The notes under the pieces: model-generated | Databases searched by the model: none | Seen by the model: the letters and a program-made list of their open reading frames with translations, nothing else | Told to the model about the DNA's origin: nothing | Assembly (NCBI RefSeq): GCF_050908995.1 | Contig: NC_135132.1 | Coordinates: forward strand, 5,513,001 to 5,577,000 | Direction of reading: 5' to 3' | From: Andrena cerasifolii | Lineage: Eukaryota > Arthropoda > Insecta > Hymenoptera > Andrenidae | DNA: 64,000 bases | In this document: in pieces, positions 44,801-58,300 of the stretch | How the letters are laid out: the number at the start of each line of letters is the position of its first letter | Position numbering within the stretch: the first letter of the stretch is position 1 | Position numbers and translations under genes: made by a program

Positions 44801-47462
44801 ATTCCATGCGAGCTTCTTCAAGTGGGCGTTGAATGCACTAAACTGACAATGAGTGAGCTAACAAGGGACGTTCGGCAACCCGGAAATTCAGAAAATTATG
44901 AACTACCCTACTTGCACACCGAGTTTTATAATTTTCTGTTTTTTTTCGCGAATTTGATGATAATTCAATAATAATTTAATGTATGTTTCGTTACTGAAAT
45001 AATTTGACGTTATATTCAACCACGGAATGTGAGTTGGATGTTTGGGGTCATATGATCCCTCTCTAGTAGGGTAAAATGATCCCAGGAATCCGAGGGGGTG
45101 CGCGAAAAAATTTGAGCCTGTGAAACTGATCTCATTTTCTTATGTTTGTTAGGTGATGCGAAGTATTTCTACTCATCGATTATGTACCAAAAATTATCTA
45201 AAATTTGATTTTTCTAAAAAATTGTTTTAATTTATTATGTTCGCATATTTTGTGACTGAGCTTAATTTATTATTTAATTAAATCAATGCCTTTTAATGTT
45301 CGTCTTATTCATTGCCAGTAAGTATATAATGATCCTAGGTGTCATTTTATACACATAGATGTACAAAATGATCCTTTAATATGCCTTCACAAAAATGCAA
45401 ATAAAAAATGTAATTGATCAGGTAGCTAAGTTTGATCTAAGCCAATAATAGAGTAGATAAACTAACTTACAAAAACTACTTTACTTTTATTTAAATAACG
45501 TGCGTTTGTATTTTTTATATGAATTATGCATTAAGGGGGTGGTTTTAGACACCTTTCCCCTAAACATCTTATCAGCTCTAATAAATTAAGAGATAAAATT
45601 TCAACAGCCTAAAAAACAGTAGTAAGGGAAAAAAAATGGTAAGATGCCTTCGAAATTAATACTCCACACATTCCTCGCAACATCACGCGCACCCCTAGTA
45701 TTTAACTCAATTTACATGTCTTGCGCAACCTGCCCACACCATTCCTAACCCAGGACTTGGAATCTCCAAGCACCCATTCCCCTTTTCCGCAGGAGAACTC
45801 AAGGATACCTCACACCCCTATCGAGTACTCGAAAAAAAAACAATCAAAACCACTCGAGCCAGTCTCCGCAGATCTTTTAAAACCCCTGTAGCCAAGGAAA
45901 TCGGTAGGAATCAGCGCTGCTAGCCCTATCGCTGGCCATGAACATTAGTCCTTAATTAACTGGCGTCGTTCTTGTTCCCAGCAATATGGTCGAAATTACC
46001 GTGAACCATCCCGGACCTGGTGCCCCGATGGTTCTTACCGAATCTTGGGCCGACCAATCCGGATTTCGCCAGGGAATCTCTTAGCTGACATCCTTAGGTG
46101 TCGTTTTCGTCTCCTGTGTCCTAAATGCCGCTTTCAGGAATCGTCTGCCAGCGGAAGAAACAATTTTCTCGAGACAAAGGCGCTTCTGGATCCTCTTCCT
46201 TTAAAGGGCCGCCATTACTAGCGTCGATTCGCGCGTTTCGATGCGTGCACCCCATTTCGCCAGTGCAGGCTACCTCGTAAATTCGTAAGGGTTCACGTGT
46301 CGTCGCATTCAGCCGCCATTTGCCCGGCTATTGTTCCTCGGACGAAATGGAATTTTGTCACAACTTCTGGCGGGCACGTGCGACGCGGCCGATTTTATTA
46401 GCTGCAATTAAAATGGCCAGCGGAAGCGAGCTCCGATGGGAGGGCACGCGCGATCGATTAATGAGACCGGGATGATGATTTCTGGGGGCTGCTTGGACGC
46501 GCTGACTTTGGTTCGAAGATTTTAATTGCTAATGAAAAGTACCTAGCTTTATTTCTATTGGGTGTATTTTATTTCTGCTTATTGCTTTACCATTTTTAAT
46601 GGGCTGTTTAATTGTGAATGGTATAATTAATATTATTTTAAATTTTCTGTAGTTTTCGTTTTTTAAGCCTAAAATGGAACTAACTTGGTAGTTGTAATAA
46701 TTATATAATGCATAAGAGTTGTTCTATGGGTTGGTAATTTTTTGCAAAATAATGATCACAAAATTATGGGATCCGTACTGGGTTTAACCATTTTTTTTTT
46801 GGCATTTTGACGGTTGGTAGGTTTCTGCATTTTTCGGTTTTTTGGTTACACTTTTGGGGATGGAGGGTTTGGAACTTTTTGCGGAGTTTAGATAGGTTTG
46901 GACAATTTGGTTTTAAATTTCTGGAGTATTCTAAAAAAATTCAGAGAATTCTAGTGTATCTTTTAAGAAGGAATTGGAGCCTGCAGATATAATATTTGAT
47001 TACTGCACCTTAATTAATCAGTTAAATTTGAATGTTAAACTTTTCTGCTTTAGAGTCGCTTGAGCTCTTAATTATTTATGAAAACGAAAAGTCGACTTGT
47101 AAACAGAATTTTTCTTTTCAAATATAAAATTAACGTTATATTCTGCTGTGTCACATAGAGAAACATACTCGTGCAGGGAACTTATATTTCATCCAGTAAT
47201 TTCACGAGAAAATATCGAAAATGCGGCTCGGTCATATTGCTCCAGCGATTTCGCCTTCAGGCGTATTGGTTCGCAGGACGCGTACACTGTTTTTTTTTTG
47301 TCGTAATTACTTCTACATGTATAATATCAGTTCCGTTCAGTGATCTTCCCCATTTCTTAACAGACCAATTTAAGAACTATATAATGTGTTTTCACCCAAA
47401 TACTACATTATGTTCATATTAAACAGTTTTGTTACAGGAAAATGACAACAGTAAAACGAATA
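41830..47462. other. Non-coding stretch, no gene recognised
   Basis: An exact 11-bp tandem pair TATAGCCGAAT lies at 42,451-42,472. CpG-rich islands at 42,930-43,460 and 46,170-46,480 carry ATTA and CGCG words like those of other possible regulatory blocks. The words AAAATGATCC and TAATGATCC recur at 45,073, 45,329 and 45,366, perhaps from a decayed element. The 144-codon frame at 42,040 starts with TTG and has no domain. Confidence 0.45.
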
Positions 47463-47466
47463 TTAA

Positions 47467-48147
47467 GGGATCATTCCGGTTAGCGCGCCGATAAATTCAG
47501 CGCTTTTCAGGAATTTATTGCGACGAAAATAATTATAGTAATGGAACAAAACTTTTTTCTATTTATTAAACTACATTTCTACAGTAAATAAAAAATATAA
47601 AAGTAATAAAATCATTGCTTTTAAAATGCTTTTGAAAGCGGTTTTGATGACATGTTTAAAAATTCATGCCTCGTTCGTGAGGCCGATTTCAGCTGTTAGA
47701 CTTATCTGAACCCAAAAATTCAAACAGTCTCTTCATCAGTATGGCTGTCGCTATCGCTCGGACAATAATTAGTGATTTATCTTCAAAATTAGTAAAATGG
47801 CGGACAAAATGCAAAAAAGATGTTTCTCGGCTTTTTTCTTTTGCTATTTTCAATTTTAAAAGTTGGTTAGGCTGAATGAAAATACTTGGGTGTAGTACCT
47901 GCGAGAGTCATAGGTATGCAGAGTAAGCAGTAAAATTGATAGAGCAATCTGTTCGATAGATTTTGAGATTTTGCCTTCGCGATGTGAAAAAAATGACGAT
48001 TCGAGAAAAACGCGTTCAAAGTTTTCATCTATGACAATTTAAGTTTTCCATGACAATTTAACAGTACAATTTTGAGGATATGTACTTTCGGAAAATGTTT
48101 AAAAATAAAATTCGATTTTTTTCAACCTGTCTAACCGGAACAACCCC
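47467..48147. mobile_element. TTAA-target DNA transposon derivative, 681 bp
   Basis: TTAA flanks it at 47,463-47,466 and 48,148-48,151. The inner ends are GGGATCATTCCGGTTAG and, on the minus strand, GGGGTTGTTCCGGTTAG, about 17 bp with four differences. Unlike the element at 33,004 the interior is not palindromic. It encodes no recognisable transposase. The ends of both TTAA elements fit GGGrnnrTTCysG, so they may come from related families. Confidence 0.78.
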
Positions 48148-48151
48148 TTAA

Positions 48152-51100
48152 ATAAATTGAAATAAAAGTGACGTTATTTTCGAGATCCCAGTAAAATCCC
48201 AATTGTGACAAATTGAAAAAATAGAAAATAAATACTGGACTACATAATCGTCAATGATGACGATTTTCATTATCCTTAATTGATCTCATATTTCCAGCAC
48301 GTTCCAACTCACCTCCATAAACATTTCACACTCCACTGTTATTGATAAAGACGCACTTGTTCATTGAATCAGCCAGCTGTGCGGCCTTGCCCCCACTTTA
48401 TAATCGTAAATAACATTCCTATAACCTCAAATGCGAACATCAGTCGTCGCGCAGCTTTCATGGGTGTAGGAACTCCCTTTTAACGTCTCGTGCCCGTTTT
48501 TGCTGTGACTTTCGTGGTTCCATGTAGTGTATTGTTGCTTCTGGATACTATTCGCTGTTTTAAATCATTCAAAAATCTACAAAATAAAATCAAAATGTTC
48601 TTTAAATAATACTATACAATTAAGAACATTGAAATAAAATTCCTGACTAATAACAACTTTTCAATACAAATACAAAAATTTAATACAATGAATCTTTTCC
48701 AAAAATATTTCACTTTATCCGAGCACTTGCTCCTCTGATTATTTTGGGTAGCATCTGTACTTGTGTGTATCAGTGACTATTTAACGCAACAAGAAAAAGT
48801 GAAATGAAGTGAAACAAGGGATGCAAAGCTTTCTCTACGCACGCACGAAACTAGGTGAGCTAGTGTTTATTAGCAGTTTCCCTTTTTATTAGCGCGAAAG
48901 CAAGTTTTGCTTTCGCCCCAAGTGCACCCTCGGTTGGAGAGTTCTGAGAAGCTTCTAGCGAATATTGGGGGTTTCCTTAAGGCTCCGGAATAAAATCAAC
49001 GTAATACAGAATTGCAGGGACGCGGAATTTCTTAAAATCTCGAGGTTCCCCGGTATTAGTGTTTTTATTAAAATTACTCGCGCAAGAAGTTGAGACACTG
49101 GCTCGGGGGCATTCCCTGAATTAAAACAGCTACGAGATTTTCGAGGATAATTTTATTTTTGGACAGGACACTTGGCCCCCCTCTGTCTAATTAAATTGAA
49201 AATTATTATTCTCGATCTTCCCTCAGTGGTTTGTTTTTTTTATGCATTCCGTTCTTAATTTATTTAAGAAACGATTGCTATCAGGGGAATTGTAAAACTT
49301 TGATTATTCTAATACATTGTAATCCAATTTCTTCTTTGGAATTTCATGAAATAGTGGGAAAATAGTGACTCTGAACTTCACTCATAGAAAATTAAATTTA
49401 TATAATTATTCTTTGAGATGTCAACTTTACTTCTGCATGATTAATATATTTGTTTAACACACCTGTATTACATAATACATTGTACAACGAAAAGTAATGT
49501 GTTTCCTCACTGAAATTGTAGAATATATTTTTGTTCATATTATGTATGGGTGTTTTCGTAGAAAAATTATCTTGAGTATTCATTGAGTGTGCAGGTAGTG
49601 GCATTAACTGACAGCTCAAAGATACTCCCTCCACTAGGTACGTGGGAGAGAGAGATGGAGAGGGTAAATATTGGATATGGTGGGGATAGCTTCTCACATA
49701 ATGGCCTTGAAAGGGCAATTGATTTTATCTCTACTATAGTTTGTACATTCTACTGAAATGCACTTTGCACGTCATGTCTTACATTATTAAATCATATAAA
49801 TATGATACTAAATTTAAAACATTACTGTTGACTATATTTTTTCTCAAGACACAGAATTTGATTTTTATTACTTGCACTGAAGATATTCTAATTTTGCAAT
49901 TTGAACACTAAGAATACATAAAACAATTCTTACTATAAACAGAATCCTTTCAAGCAATGATTGAAAATAATATTTAATTAAAAGGAGAGATAAAATCAGT
50001 TTAAAATATGTAATCTGTATGGCGAGTTCCTAAGAATTCAATGTAAAACTTGTAAAGCCACGTTCAGAGAGAATTTTTTACGGAATCGTGACTCAAATTT
50101 TCCCCTGTTATTTCTGTTTTAGAAGAAACCAATGAGCTCCAGCCTCCCCAACGTACGACCTCGAAATAAAAATATTTTCTCCTGGACGACCGACTAACCG
50201 TCGGGCAAAAACGTGAGTACACACTTTCCAGTGAAAAATTGAAGAATTTGGAGATGAAATTACTAGCGAGAATTTGTCATCTTATTAATAACGTCTCTAA
50301 CACGCAGTAAAATGGTTTGCCCATTTTTCTTTGCCCCCGTTTTGCATGCAACGAGATCGCAAAATGCGCCACACAATTGTTTGCTCTATTTCCAGCGAGC
50401 CACGAGAATTTCAAAAAGACGTCGCGTAATTGCTGACTCTATCGTTCCCGACCTGCGGAATTGCAAAGCGTGTCTCATAATTGTGCAGCCTATTTTTCCG
50501 TTTTGCAAGCTAAACTTGCGGGAAATAAAGAGCTTAGCTGAAGAGAGGGTTGATGAATGGTTAGCGAATTTTCCAGACTCACGGTTTCAAATTTCTATAT
50601 TTAAAATGTGAACTCTGAGTCATGGATGGGACAAATTTAAAGTGATCGATTAAAAGTTTTACGTGACACGAACACTCGAACGAAATAAATTTTATTCCAC
50701 ATTCTTGATCAAAAGAGCATTCACAAAAAGCAAGCAAAAAGGAAATTTACAATAAGCTGCTTTGATGTTTTCCGAAAAACAGTGATTATTTGGAAATCTT
50801 GAAAGAGATCAACAGAGTTTGCTTCAAAACGTTTGTTCGCCACGCGAAATTCCTTAAATGTGTTAAAACGCAAACAACAAATTTCATATTTTTTTTCTCA
50901 CAAATTCCCCGAAAATAATTACACCTTTCCAAAATGTATGTTCCATAAATAATTCCTTGCAGCACACACTGACGTCATTAATTACAACCAAAAAACTGGT
51001 ACTTTAAATCTGCGACCCCCGTTTTTGGAACGCGCTATAGCAGGACGGAAGGATCGCTAATTCGCCAACGAGCCTTTTCTCCTGGCCGAAAACGTTTTGC

Positions 51101-51910
51101 CAGGAAGGCCGCCCGCGGAGAAAATTTCGCGGTCGGCCACGAGGAAGATATGAATTTTCATCGGGAAGTCGGACGATAAATTCTCGCGACGCTCGCCCAT
51201 TATGTAGATAATCGCGCGACAGAATTTACGTTCCGTGATGCCGACTTTGTAGACACAGCAGGGAAAACGAAATCGCGGCGTGGAATACATTTGCGACACG
51301 AACGGTCGAGGACTGGTGCGTTTTTAAAACTTGCAACGCCGTCTGTGTGCGGCAGGGGGTACTGGAGCGCGCGCGCGCGTGCACACAGGAAGCCCGAAGG
51401 AAATGTCTGCCAGACGCCGGCGAACGTGATATCCGAAGTCACTCACGAATTCATAGGATCCCTTTCTTCTTTGTTTTCCTTCGTGTGCCCGTGTAACCTC
51501 CACACGACCACGCGTACCGATTCGGTAATGTTCCCGAGGATTTCCCAGCAATCTCGGCCCGCTTTCCTCCAAATCTCCCGGCAATGAGTCGCGTGATGCT
51601 TTTCTTCTTGCCCCTTTCCCCCGTCCTCGTTCCTCAGGGTGACGGTCGCGAGTTGAATTTTGGATACGGAGATTCTTGGGTTTGAGGAGCACCGAGAGGA
51701 GTTACTACGTACTGGCGGGATTTGGGCCTGTAGGTGTCGGATTATTGTTTGGTTTAGGGTGGCTAGGGTGTGGGACGCTTTCAAGAAATGGCGGAAGAGT
51801 ATTAGGTGTAGGAATTAGAGGAGGCTGAGTTTCGAAGAGTATGTTTGGTGTGGTGGGGAACAGTGATGAACATCTTTGGGGGTCTAGCTGTATTCATGTT
51901 TGGGGGTCTA
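48152..51910. other. Non-coding stretch, mostly AT-rich, no gene recognised
   Basis: Mostly AT-rich with short frames only. A CpG-rich block at 51,050-51,700 includes a (CG)n run at about 51,367-51,379; frames of up to 122 codons there are open on both strands and show no domain. Confidence 0.45.
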
Positions 51911-52256
51911 CTTACAAGAAAACGTTCCCATCCGAAAATTCTGATTGTAATGAAACTCCCAGTTTTTTCTGTGGAAATTCACTCTGAAGGGGTCAAAACA
52001 ACCCTTAAAGTTATTGCGTTTTTCGTTTTTTTATACAACTTTGTTTTTCTTTTGGCAGTGTGATGGAGCATAAAAAACTGGACCGTTATAGAGTTAGGTA
52101 TATTGGAGAAAAAAAACGAAAAAAGCTGATTTCCTCCCTCCAGAGTGAATTTCCGTAGGAAAAATTGCTCTTTGCATAGGTACTCCAATATGCTCTGCAT
52201 TCACACGAAGTTTTATTAAAATCAGAATTTTTAAGTTGGGAACGTTTCCTTGTTAG
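51911..52256. mobile_element. Foldback element, 346 bp
   Basis: Outer ends CTTACAAGAAAACGTTCCCA and, on the minus strand, CTAACAAGGAAACGTTCCCA. The inverted similarity continues inward with AAAATTCTGATT, GGAAATTCACTCTG and TTTTTCG blocks for about 150 nt, with indels. No target duplication is clear and there is no coding capacity. Its ends and the internal AATTCACTCT word recall the foldback at 22,510, so the two may be distant members of one group. Confidence 0.82.
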
Positions 52257-54959
52257 CCAAAGTGATTACTTTTTCGCTTGTGGATGATAGAGGGCAGAAC
52301 ATTTATTCTGTGGTTTTAGTGTTTTGTAATCTTAAGAAAGTGGAAATAGTTTTTTGAGTCCATTAGACTGAAATGGAACAGCTGGGTTCATATAAGAGAT
52401 TCTATCTTCCCTCAAACACATAGATAATGTTATCAATGGATTGACAGTCATTCTAGCTAGGACGAATCCTCAGCATTAGTGGTACCTAGGAAATATACAC
52501 TGAGGTGTATGTTCTCATACTTACAACACCGGGTTCAATTCATCCCTTCACTTCCCTGAAGCCTTGCTTCGGTCACTAAGCCTGATAATACTGAAGCATT
52601 GGATCTATAATGGTCCCTCAGCATAAATCTCTGAGCGTTAGTTCAAAATACACTTTTCACGATTATGTAAAAACAAGACCAAATAACACAAGTGAAAATA
52701 TTATTTATAATTCAGTCTCCTTAATTGACATTTATTTATCATTTTGCAAACTCATTTTCCATACAAAGTTGTCATTAGACTACTAAACATTTCAAAGATT
52801 TACTGTGATAACGATCCGTGACGGATTAGAGCCATTGATTCTGTTCCAACCTCAATTCCACGTTCTGCAAATTATCACACCCTCTTTTCTTCGTCCAAAC
52901 TTCTTCCAATGGTTGAAATTTAAGCACACCAAGCTCCAGCTGCTTCTAAAAACTTCCAATACAGACAACCCTCCGGCACACAACATTCGGTTAACAAAGT
53001 CAGAAAACATCCCACCCCCATTTGAGGATTAAAGCCACCGTACCGTTCAGAAACTGGTGGTTCTGGGACAAAATCTACTCTCCACCCGCCGTGGAGGCGA
53101 ATTTTCTCAACATTTCACCAGGGATCCGCCCTCAATCAGAACAAAAAGATCCCAGTCGACCGAAACTTGCGTACACACAAGGTAATCCGCATAAATTCCT
53201 GGTAACAGTCGCTTTCCATCGGGGACGCGGGAGGAGTCGCACGGAAACGAAGAAATTGGGAAAGAAGGGAAGCGAGTTCGGCTGCCCGCCGCCGCTGCAC
53301 GTATACCCGAAGGATTTAGGTCAACAATGTGGAGCCTCGTAGAAATAGCTCCGGCGAATAGACTGCCTTAACCGATTGGAAGTATTCTCCTCGATTTGGC
53401 TGCGATTGCGTGGAATCTCCTGAGCTTGGTAATGCATCCACCTTCTTTACCACCGGTTACATGTAACAGGATAATCGTCATGGCGACCCAGTTCGCCAAG
53501 ACGGCATGTTTCACGACGTACCGCTTCGGGATGGGCGCTAAGTCGCTTGGTACATTGAACTTGGACTTGTTGGGATGGAGTCAAGTTAAATTAATGGATG
53601 GTATAGTACGAATTATCTTTTGCTTAGACTTATTCGTATTAGCAACACCAGGAACACGTAGCGCACATGGTGCATCTACAAAGTTAGGTTAGGTATTCAG
53701 TCTAGGTGGTTCTTCCTAAGTAGGTACTGTCTTGGGAATACAGTTTTGTTTCGTTATGAACATGACGCTTGGAGGACAAGTCACACCTTTAACGGAACGG
53801 TATGCTGTTCGACTCACCTTTATTTTTTGCCGTGTTCTTTCAGCGAAACGATGCCGCCGCTATCTCGACCGAAATTTATGGCTTGTCGCTGTAGCGCGCC
53901 TTCTCGCTCATTCTCAGTCTCCCGCACTCACCGCGGCGATTACAAAAGATAGTAGTTATGTCAAAAACATGGACCCAAATAAGTTGTCCAACTGTGGTAT
54001 TGTGGCTACCTATCTAAGTAGCTGATACTCCAATCCATTCTATATTATTAATCTATATTCTGTGTTTTATATTATTTCAAAAACGTGAACCCAAACAAAT
54101 TATCCCAACCGGGATATCCATCTACTTGATACTCTAACCTATTCTCACGAGCTAGAAGACTGTAGTGCAAAATTTCCGCGAAACTCTTAATCACAGTCTA
54201 CGGCTTCACGAATCTGGCATACTTCCTCTCAAACAAGACCCCTCTCGGCCCCCACCCCCTTATTCTCGTTTGCACCACGCAATGCAAGTATTCTCAGCCA
54301 TGCGAGCAGGGAACAAGGGGGGGAGGAGGAATTGAGTGCTCCACGCGAGAGCGTCCTTTTTCGTGGAAAATTCTCCTGCTGCAAGGACGCATCGAACGGC
54401 ATTCAGGCCGCGGCTCGACGTGGATGGATTTCGACTGCATACGAGTGTCAAAGACGCAATAAACCAGGGTCCCCGGATTCGCTGAGTGCCTCGAAGGCTG
54501 CTAGGAAGTGCGGTGACCCAGTTAAAATAAAAACATACACACGCATCCGTGAATATCCCGGGGCAATTCGCTCCGAAGGCTGTCGCGCGTGCCCACGCCT
54601 ATTTTTTTCCCCCCACCCCCTTCGCTTTTTTTCCCGTACGTACCCGTCAGTGCTCCCAGAAGCTCTCGGTTAGTTATGTCGCGCGGTTTGCATTTTAAAG
54701 AAGCGACGAGAGAACTGGCGGCTAACGAAGCGTACATCCTCAAATAGAAGCCGCTGACTCCTTTGGGTTCCGGGACGTAGGGCGCATTCTAGGTGTTCTG
54801 AATTTCTCATCGAGTCTATACAGGAGACCGTTCTTCAGGCGGTCTTCGCGGGCAATTACGATGCGTCTTTATTGATTCTTTGAGGAGAGACGTCCAAGGG
54901 ACGAGGAGCTTTGGTCAGGCTTTCGAATAGAGCCGAACCATGCAGAAGTCAGGGATTTA
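52257..54959. other. Non-coding stretch, no gene recognised
   Basis: AT-rich to about 52,980, CpG-rich from 53,040 to 54,900. Contains the second copy of the dispersed repeat at 53,874. Frames of about 100 codons occur on both strands with no recognisable domain. TTAGGTTAGG near 53,685. Confidence 0.45.
53874..53938 (+). repeat. Dispersed repeat, copy 2
   Basis: Counterpart of 24,779-24,843 in the same orientation. The shared core ATTTATGGCTnGTCGCTGTnG is followed by CTC-rich DNA. The copies are clearly diverged and lie 29 kb apart. Confidence 0.5.
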
Positions 54960-55380
54960 AGGCAAAGTTTATCTTAGGTTCACGTAGAGTTTATCGCCTA
55001 AACTTTGTTACCTTGTCTCATCTAGACTGTCATTTAGATTCTGTCAAAGGGAGTGTCACGTAGGCTCTATCCCTTAGGCTATCGTGTAGATCCTATCAAA
55101 GGGAGTATCAGTTAGAGTCTCTCCTCTAGGCTACTCTCTAGATTCTATCAGCGGAAGAATCACCTAGGTCCTAGCCTCTATCATCTAGTGTCGCTTGCTT
55201 AAACTTTACCACCTGGATTATCATCTAGATTTTACCAAATAGAGTGGGTATATCCTAGAGTCCTACTACCTAGATTCTAGAGTATTATTTATATTCTATC
55301 GAAGGAACTGTTCTATCATTTAAATCCTATCAAAAGAACTATCAGCTAGAACCTTTCATCTAGGCTATTACCTGATGATA
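54960..55380 (+). repeat. Diverged tandem array, unit near 25-50 bp
   Basis: Words such as ATCATCTAGATTCTATCAAA, GGGAGTATCAG, TAGGCTATC and GAGTCTCTCC return again and again, with AAAGGGAGT at 55,047 and 55,098 and related forms later. Units are diverged and of uneven length. No frame runs through it. Confidence 0.65.
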
Positions 55381-55384
55381 AACA

Positions 55385-58300
55385 TCGTAATCCAAGTGCA
55401 TTCGTATTGTCCTTTTTCCCCTTGCAAGGAAAGCAGACGTTTCCCGCGCGCATGGTTCCTGCTCAGCTTCTGAAGCAATTTCGTTCTGGGGTTTGGCGGT
55501 GGAAGTGTATCGGAGTTTAGGAGGAAACGAAAGTGAAAGAACTTGAAAGTGGACGGTACAAGTATCAGGCTGTTGAAATTCGTCGGGATATTGAATAAGT
55601 GGAATCTGTTTGCGGGGTTAATTTTGATGATGTCTGAAGTTTTTATTAGAAAAGTTGCTGCGCGAGAATTTTGTTACGAGCTAATATCTGAGGCATTCGT
55701 TGTAAGCCCTCGCCGGATGAACTGCGATATAACTTTGTTTCAGAAATGATTTAGGTCTCTCTTGCATTTTCAACTCTGCATTGTCTATAATTCCTTGGGA
55801 TTCCGTTATAACATTCCTTCCTCTAATTAAAACCCATTATTTTACTCCGTTTTTCACGATTATCCCGAAACTGCAGCATTTAACGCTAGAACAGTTAGTA
55901 GTAAATGAGAAATATTTTGACTACAAGCATTTTAGGTGTCTGTCGATGAATCACTTCTCAAGCTGCTTGCAATATTCCTGCTACATCATCCCTAAGAATA
56001 TCGACTTCGTATTTTTTCTAACCCAATCAATCAAGCTTACCTTCCTGATTGTTTTATCGTTCTCCTTCGACTAAGGCCAACAGTAATCCCATTACTCGAT
56101 TTGAGCCCGCGCACAAAGGGTCTTTCACCCCATCCCTCCACCGATTCCCTAAAATTACCCTGGTGGGCCGCGAAATTCATAAAGAAAACAGAAATTCGCC
56201 CCTCTCCCACGCACAGGCGTAGGCGCGTCTGAGGTCTGAGGATTATGCAGAGACGTCTGCAGCCCTAGCTCGCATTACGTACCCCCCTTTCTCCTCCTAT
56301 TATGAGGGACATTAATGCTGCCGGCGGTTGTGGCAGCCAGGGAAAAACAATAGGTATTCCCAGGACACTTGTCCGCCTCTGCCATACCTGTCCATTGTTC
56401 CCCACTGTTGCCTGTCAGCCTTGCTCCGCGTAGAAAGGCCAAGAGCAGGGGGAGAAGGGAAAGTAGTAGCAGCCAATCCTCTAAAATTTCCACCTTTCTA
56501 TTAGCCTAGACAATCGCCCCAAGTGGAGGATTCGATGAAGCAGTAGACATCTACGTGCGTCCTCGTAAAAGAGGTGTCTTTTAAAAGGAGTAAACAAGGG
56601 AATCCATGGGAATTGAATCTTCGCACGTTTTTCTATTTGTCACCTTTGTTAAGGGGCGAATCCATTATGGGGTTCTTACTCCCTTTTTCAGGGGGATAAG
56701 CCGGATGGTTTTTTTTTAAAGGGTCCCTGGATTTCTTGTTTCGAAGTGGGATCTGGAGTGAGATTGCGCAGGGTTTGAGGGCTTAGAATGAGTACTTATG
56801 GGTTATAGTGATTGTATAATCAATGGTGTGGGTTTAAGAAAGAAAATGGAAGGGAATTGCATTACATTTCGAAATTATTAGCGAAATATTAGATTGGATA
56901 AAATAGACTGCTAAGCATTTTGGTTTCTTGTATATGTGCAAAAGAAGAGAAGGCGTCAATCACATAAGTAAAGGCAGTAATTAAGCTATTCACTCACAAT
57001 ATCTGGTCTTCTAACCGGATTATGGTCGCTGCTGCCAACAATAGAAATCTGATACTGCTCGGCAACAAGGAAGACCGATCGTAGCCCTCTGGTGGTGGAA
57101 TTCGACCATGAGATGGCGCCACTAGTTCTTTGTGGCGCTATAAGACCCATTTCCTTTGCTCTTTTTCTCTCGCTAACCATTAAAATTACTATTGTGTTGA
57201 GTAACGAATGTATCAACACAGTTTTAGGAACATTTTGAAAAATTCCCAATAATAACTAATTTTTATAATCATATAAAATGTTTAGAGAGTTTTTTGCTTG
57301 TGGTATTAATTAGTTCTATGAGAATGTTCAGGCACACTAGTATTTGTATAATAGATGTTTAGTTGGCACATGGGCGACCTGGGAAAGATGAAAACTGTAA
57401 TTTTAGGTTAGGGAACAGGGCAGAGTTCGATCGTTTAATGGGAAATCGTCTTTCGAAGATAAATACTGGCGCTAGTTAAATCGAGCTCGCGGTTGGTTAT
57501 GTTGGACTTCACTGTTTTCTTTCTTTTGGAGGCTGCTCGACAGCGTTTGATTAACTCTTTACTGTGGCAGGGTTCGCCTGGGAAGCGACGCTTTAGCACC
57601 GAATACGTTTGACTGTTTTATGGGTCCTTTTTTAAAGAAGAGTAGAACAGAGTGAAGTTGGTAATTAACGTTGACAGGTCGAAGGGATTTCCCTCTTACT
57701 TTATATTCATGCAGGTGTCTGAGTGCAAAGTATGGTGGTTTTCAAACGTAATGACAGTGGTACATATGTTTTTAAATTCCCAGGAAATATTAACTGGAAA
57801 GCTTTTAGTACTTTTTTGGTTAGATTTTTCATTTTTGTGTTCCACAAACGTCGACCGAAAGAATTTTAATTGTGGCCATTGACAATTACGCTAACTTGAT
57901 GCTTTTCGACGCCATTGATTAGTTCCTTAATTAATGTTCCATTATTCGAGAACACGGTGTGCAGTTATCGCGTTACATAATTGGGTACCTACATCATAAT
58001 TAGGTGTCTCCATTATTTCAGCCTAACTTTGTGTCCTACATAGTGAATTTACACAAGCGTTCTATTTTCTTCTCTATTTAAGTAGCTAGGAGAATTTATA
58101 ACCTTTCACACTATCCATTAAATTCAGTACTTGTCAACCAATTAATGTTTAATTAATTAATTAGAGTTCATAAGTCTTGTAAATATGCGCAAAGGCTATA
58201 ATAATTATTCAAATTGGTGTTATTTGCGAAATTGGAAATTTTAAACCATCTAAACTAATAGAGGGGGTAGATTTTGCGAACAATATTTATTACATTTTAT

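Noticed and set aside
45060..45380. Recurring AAAATGATCC / TAATGATCC words as a possible decayed transposon
   Set aside because: All copies are in the same orientation and no paired ends could be found.
45534..45575. TTAAGGGGGTGG start as a third TTAA element
   Set aside because: No matching inverted end within the window.
52490..52565. Possible tRNA or SINE B box (GTTCAATTC)
   Set aside because: The flanking bases cannot form a T stem and there is no A box or acceptor stem at the right distance.
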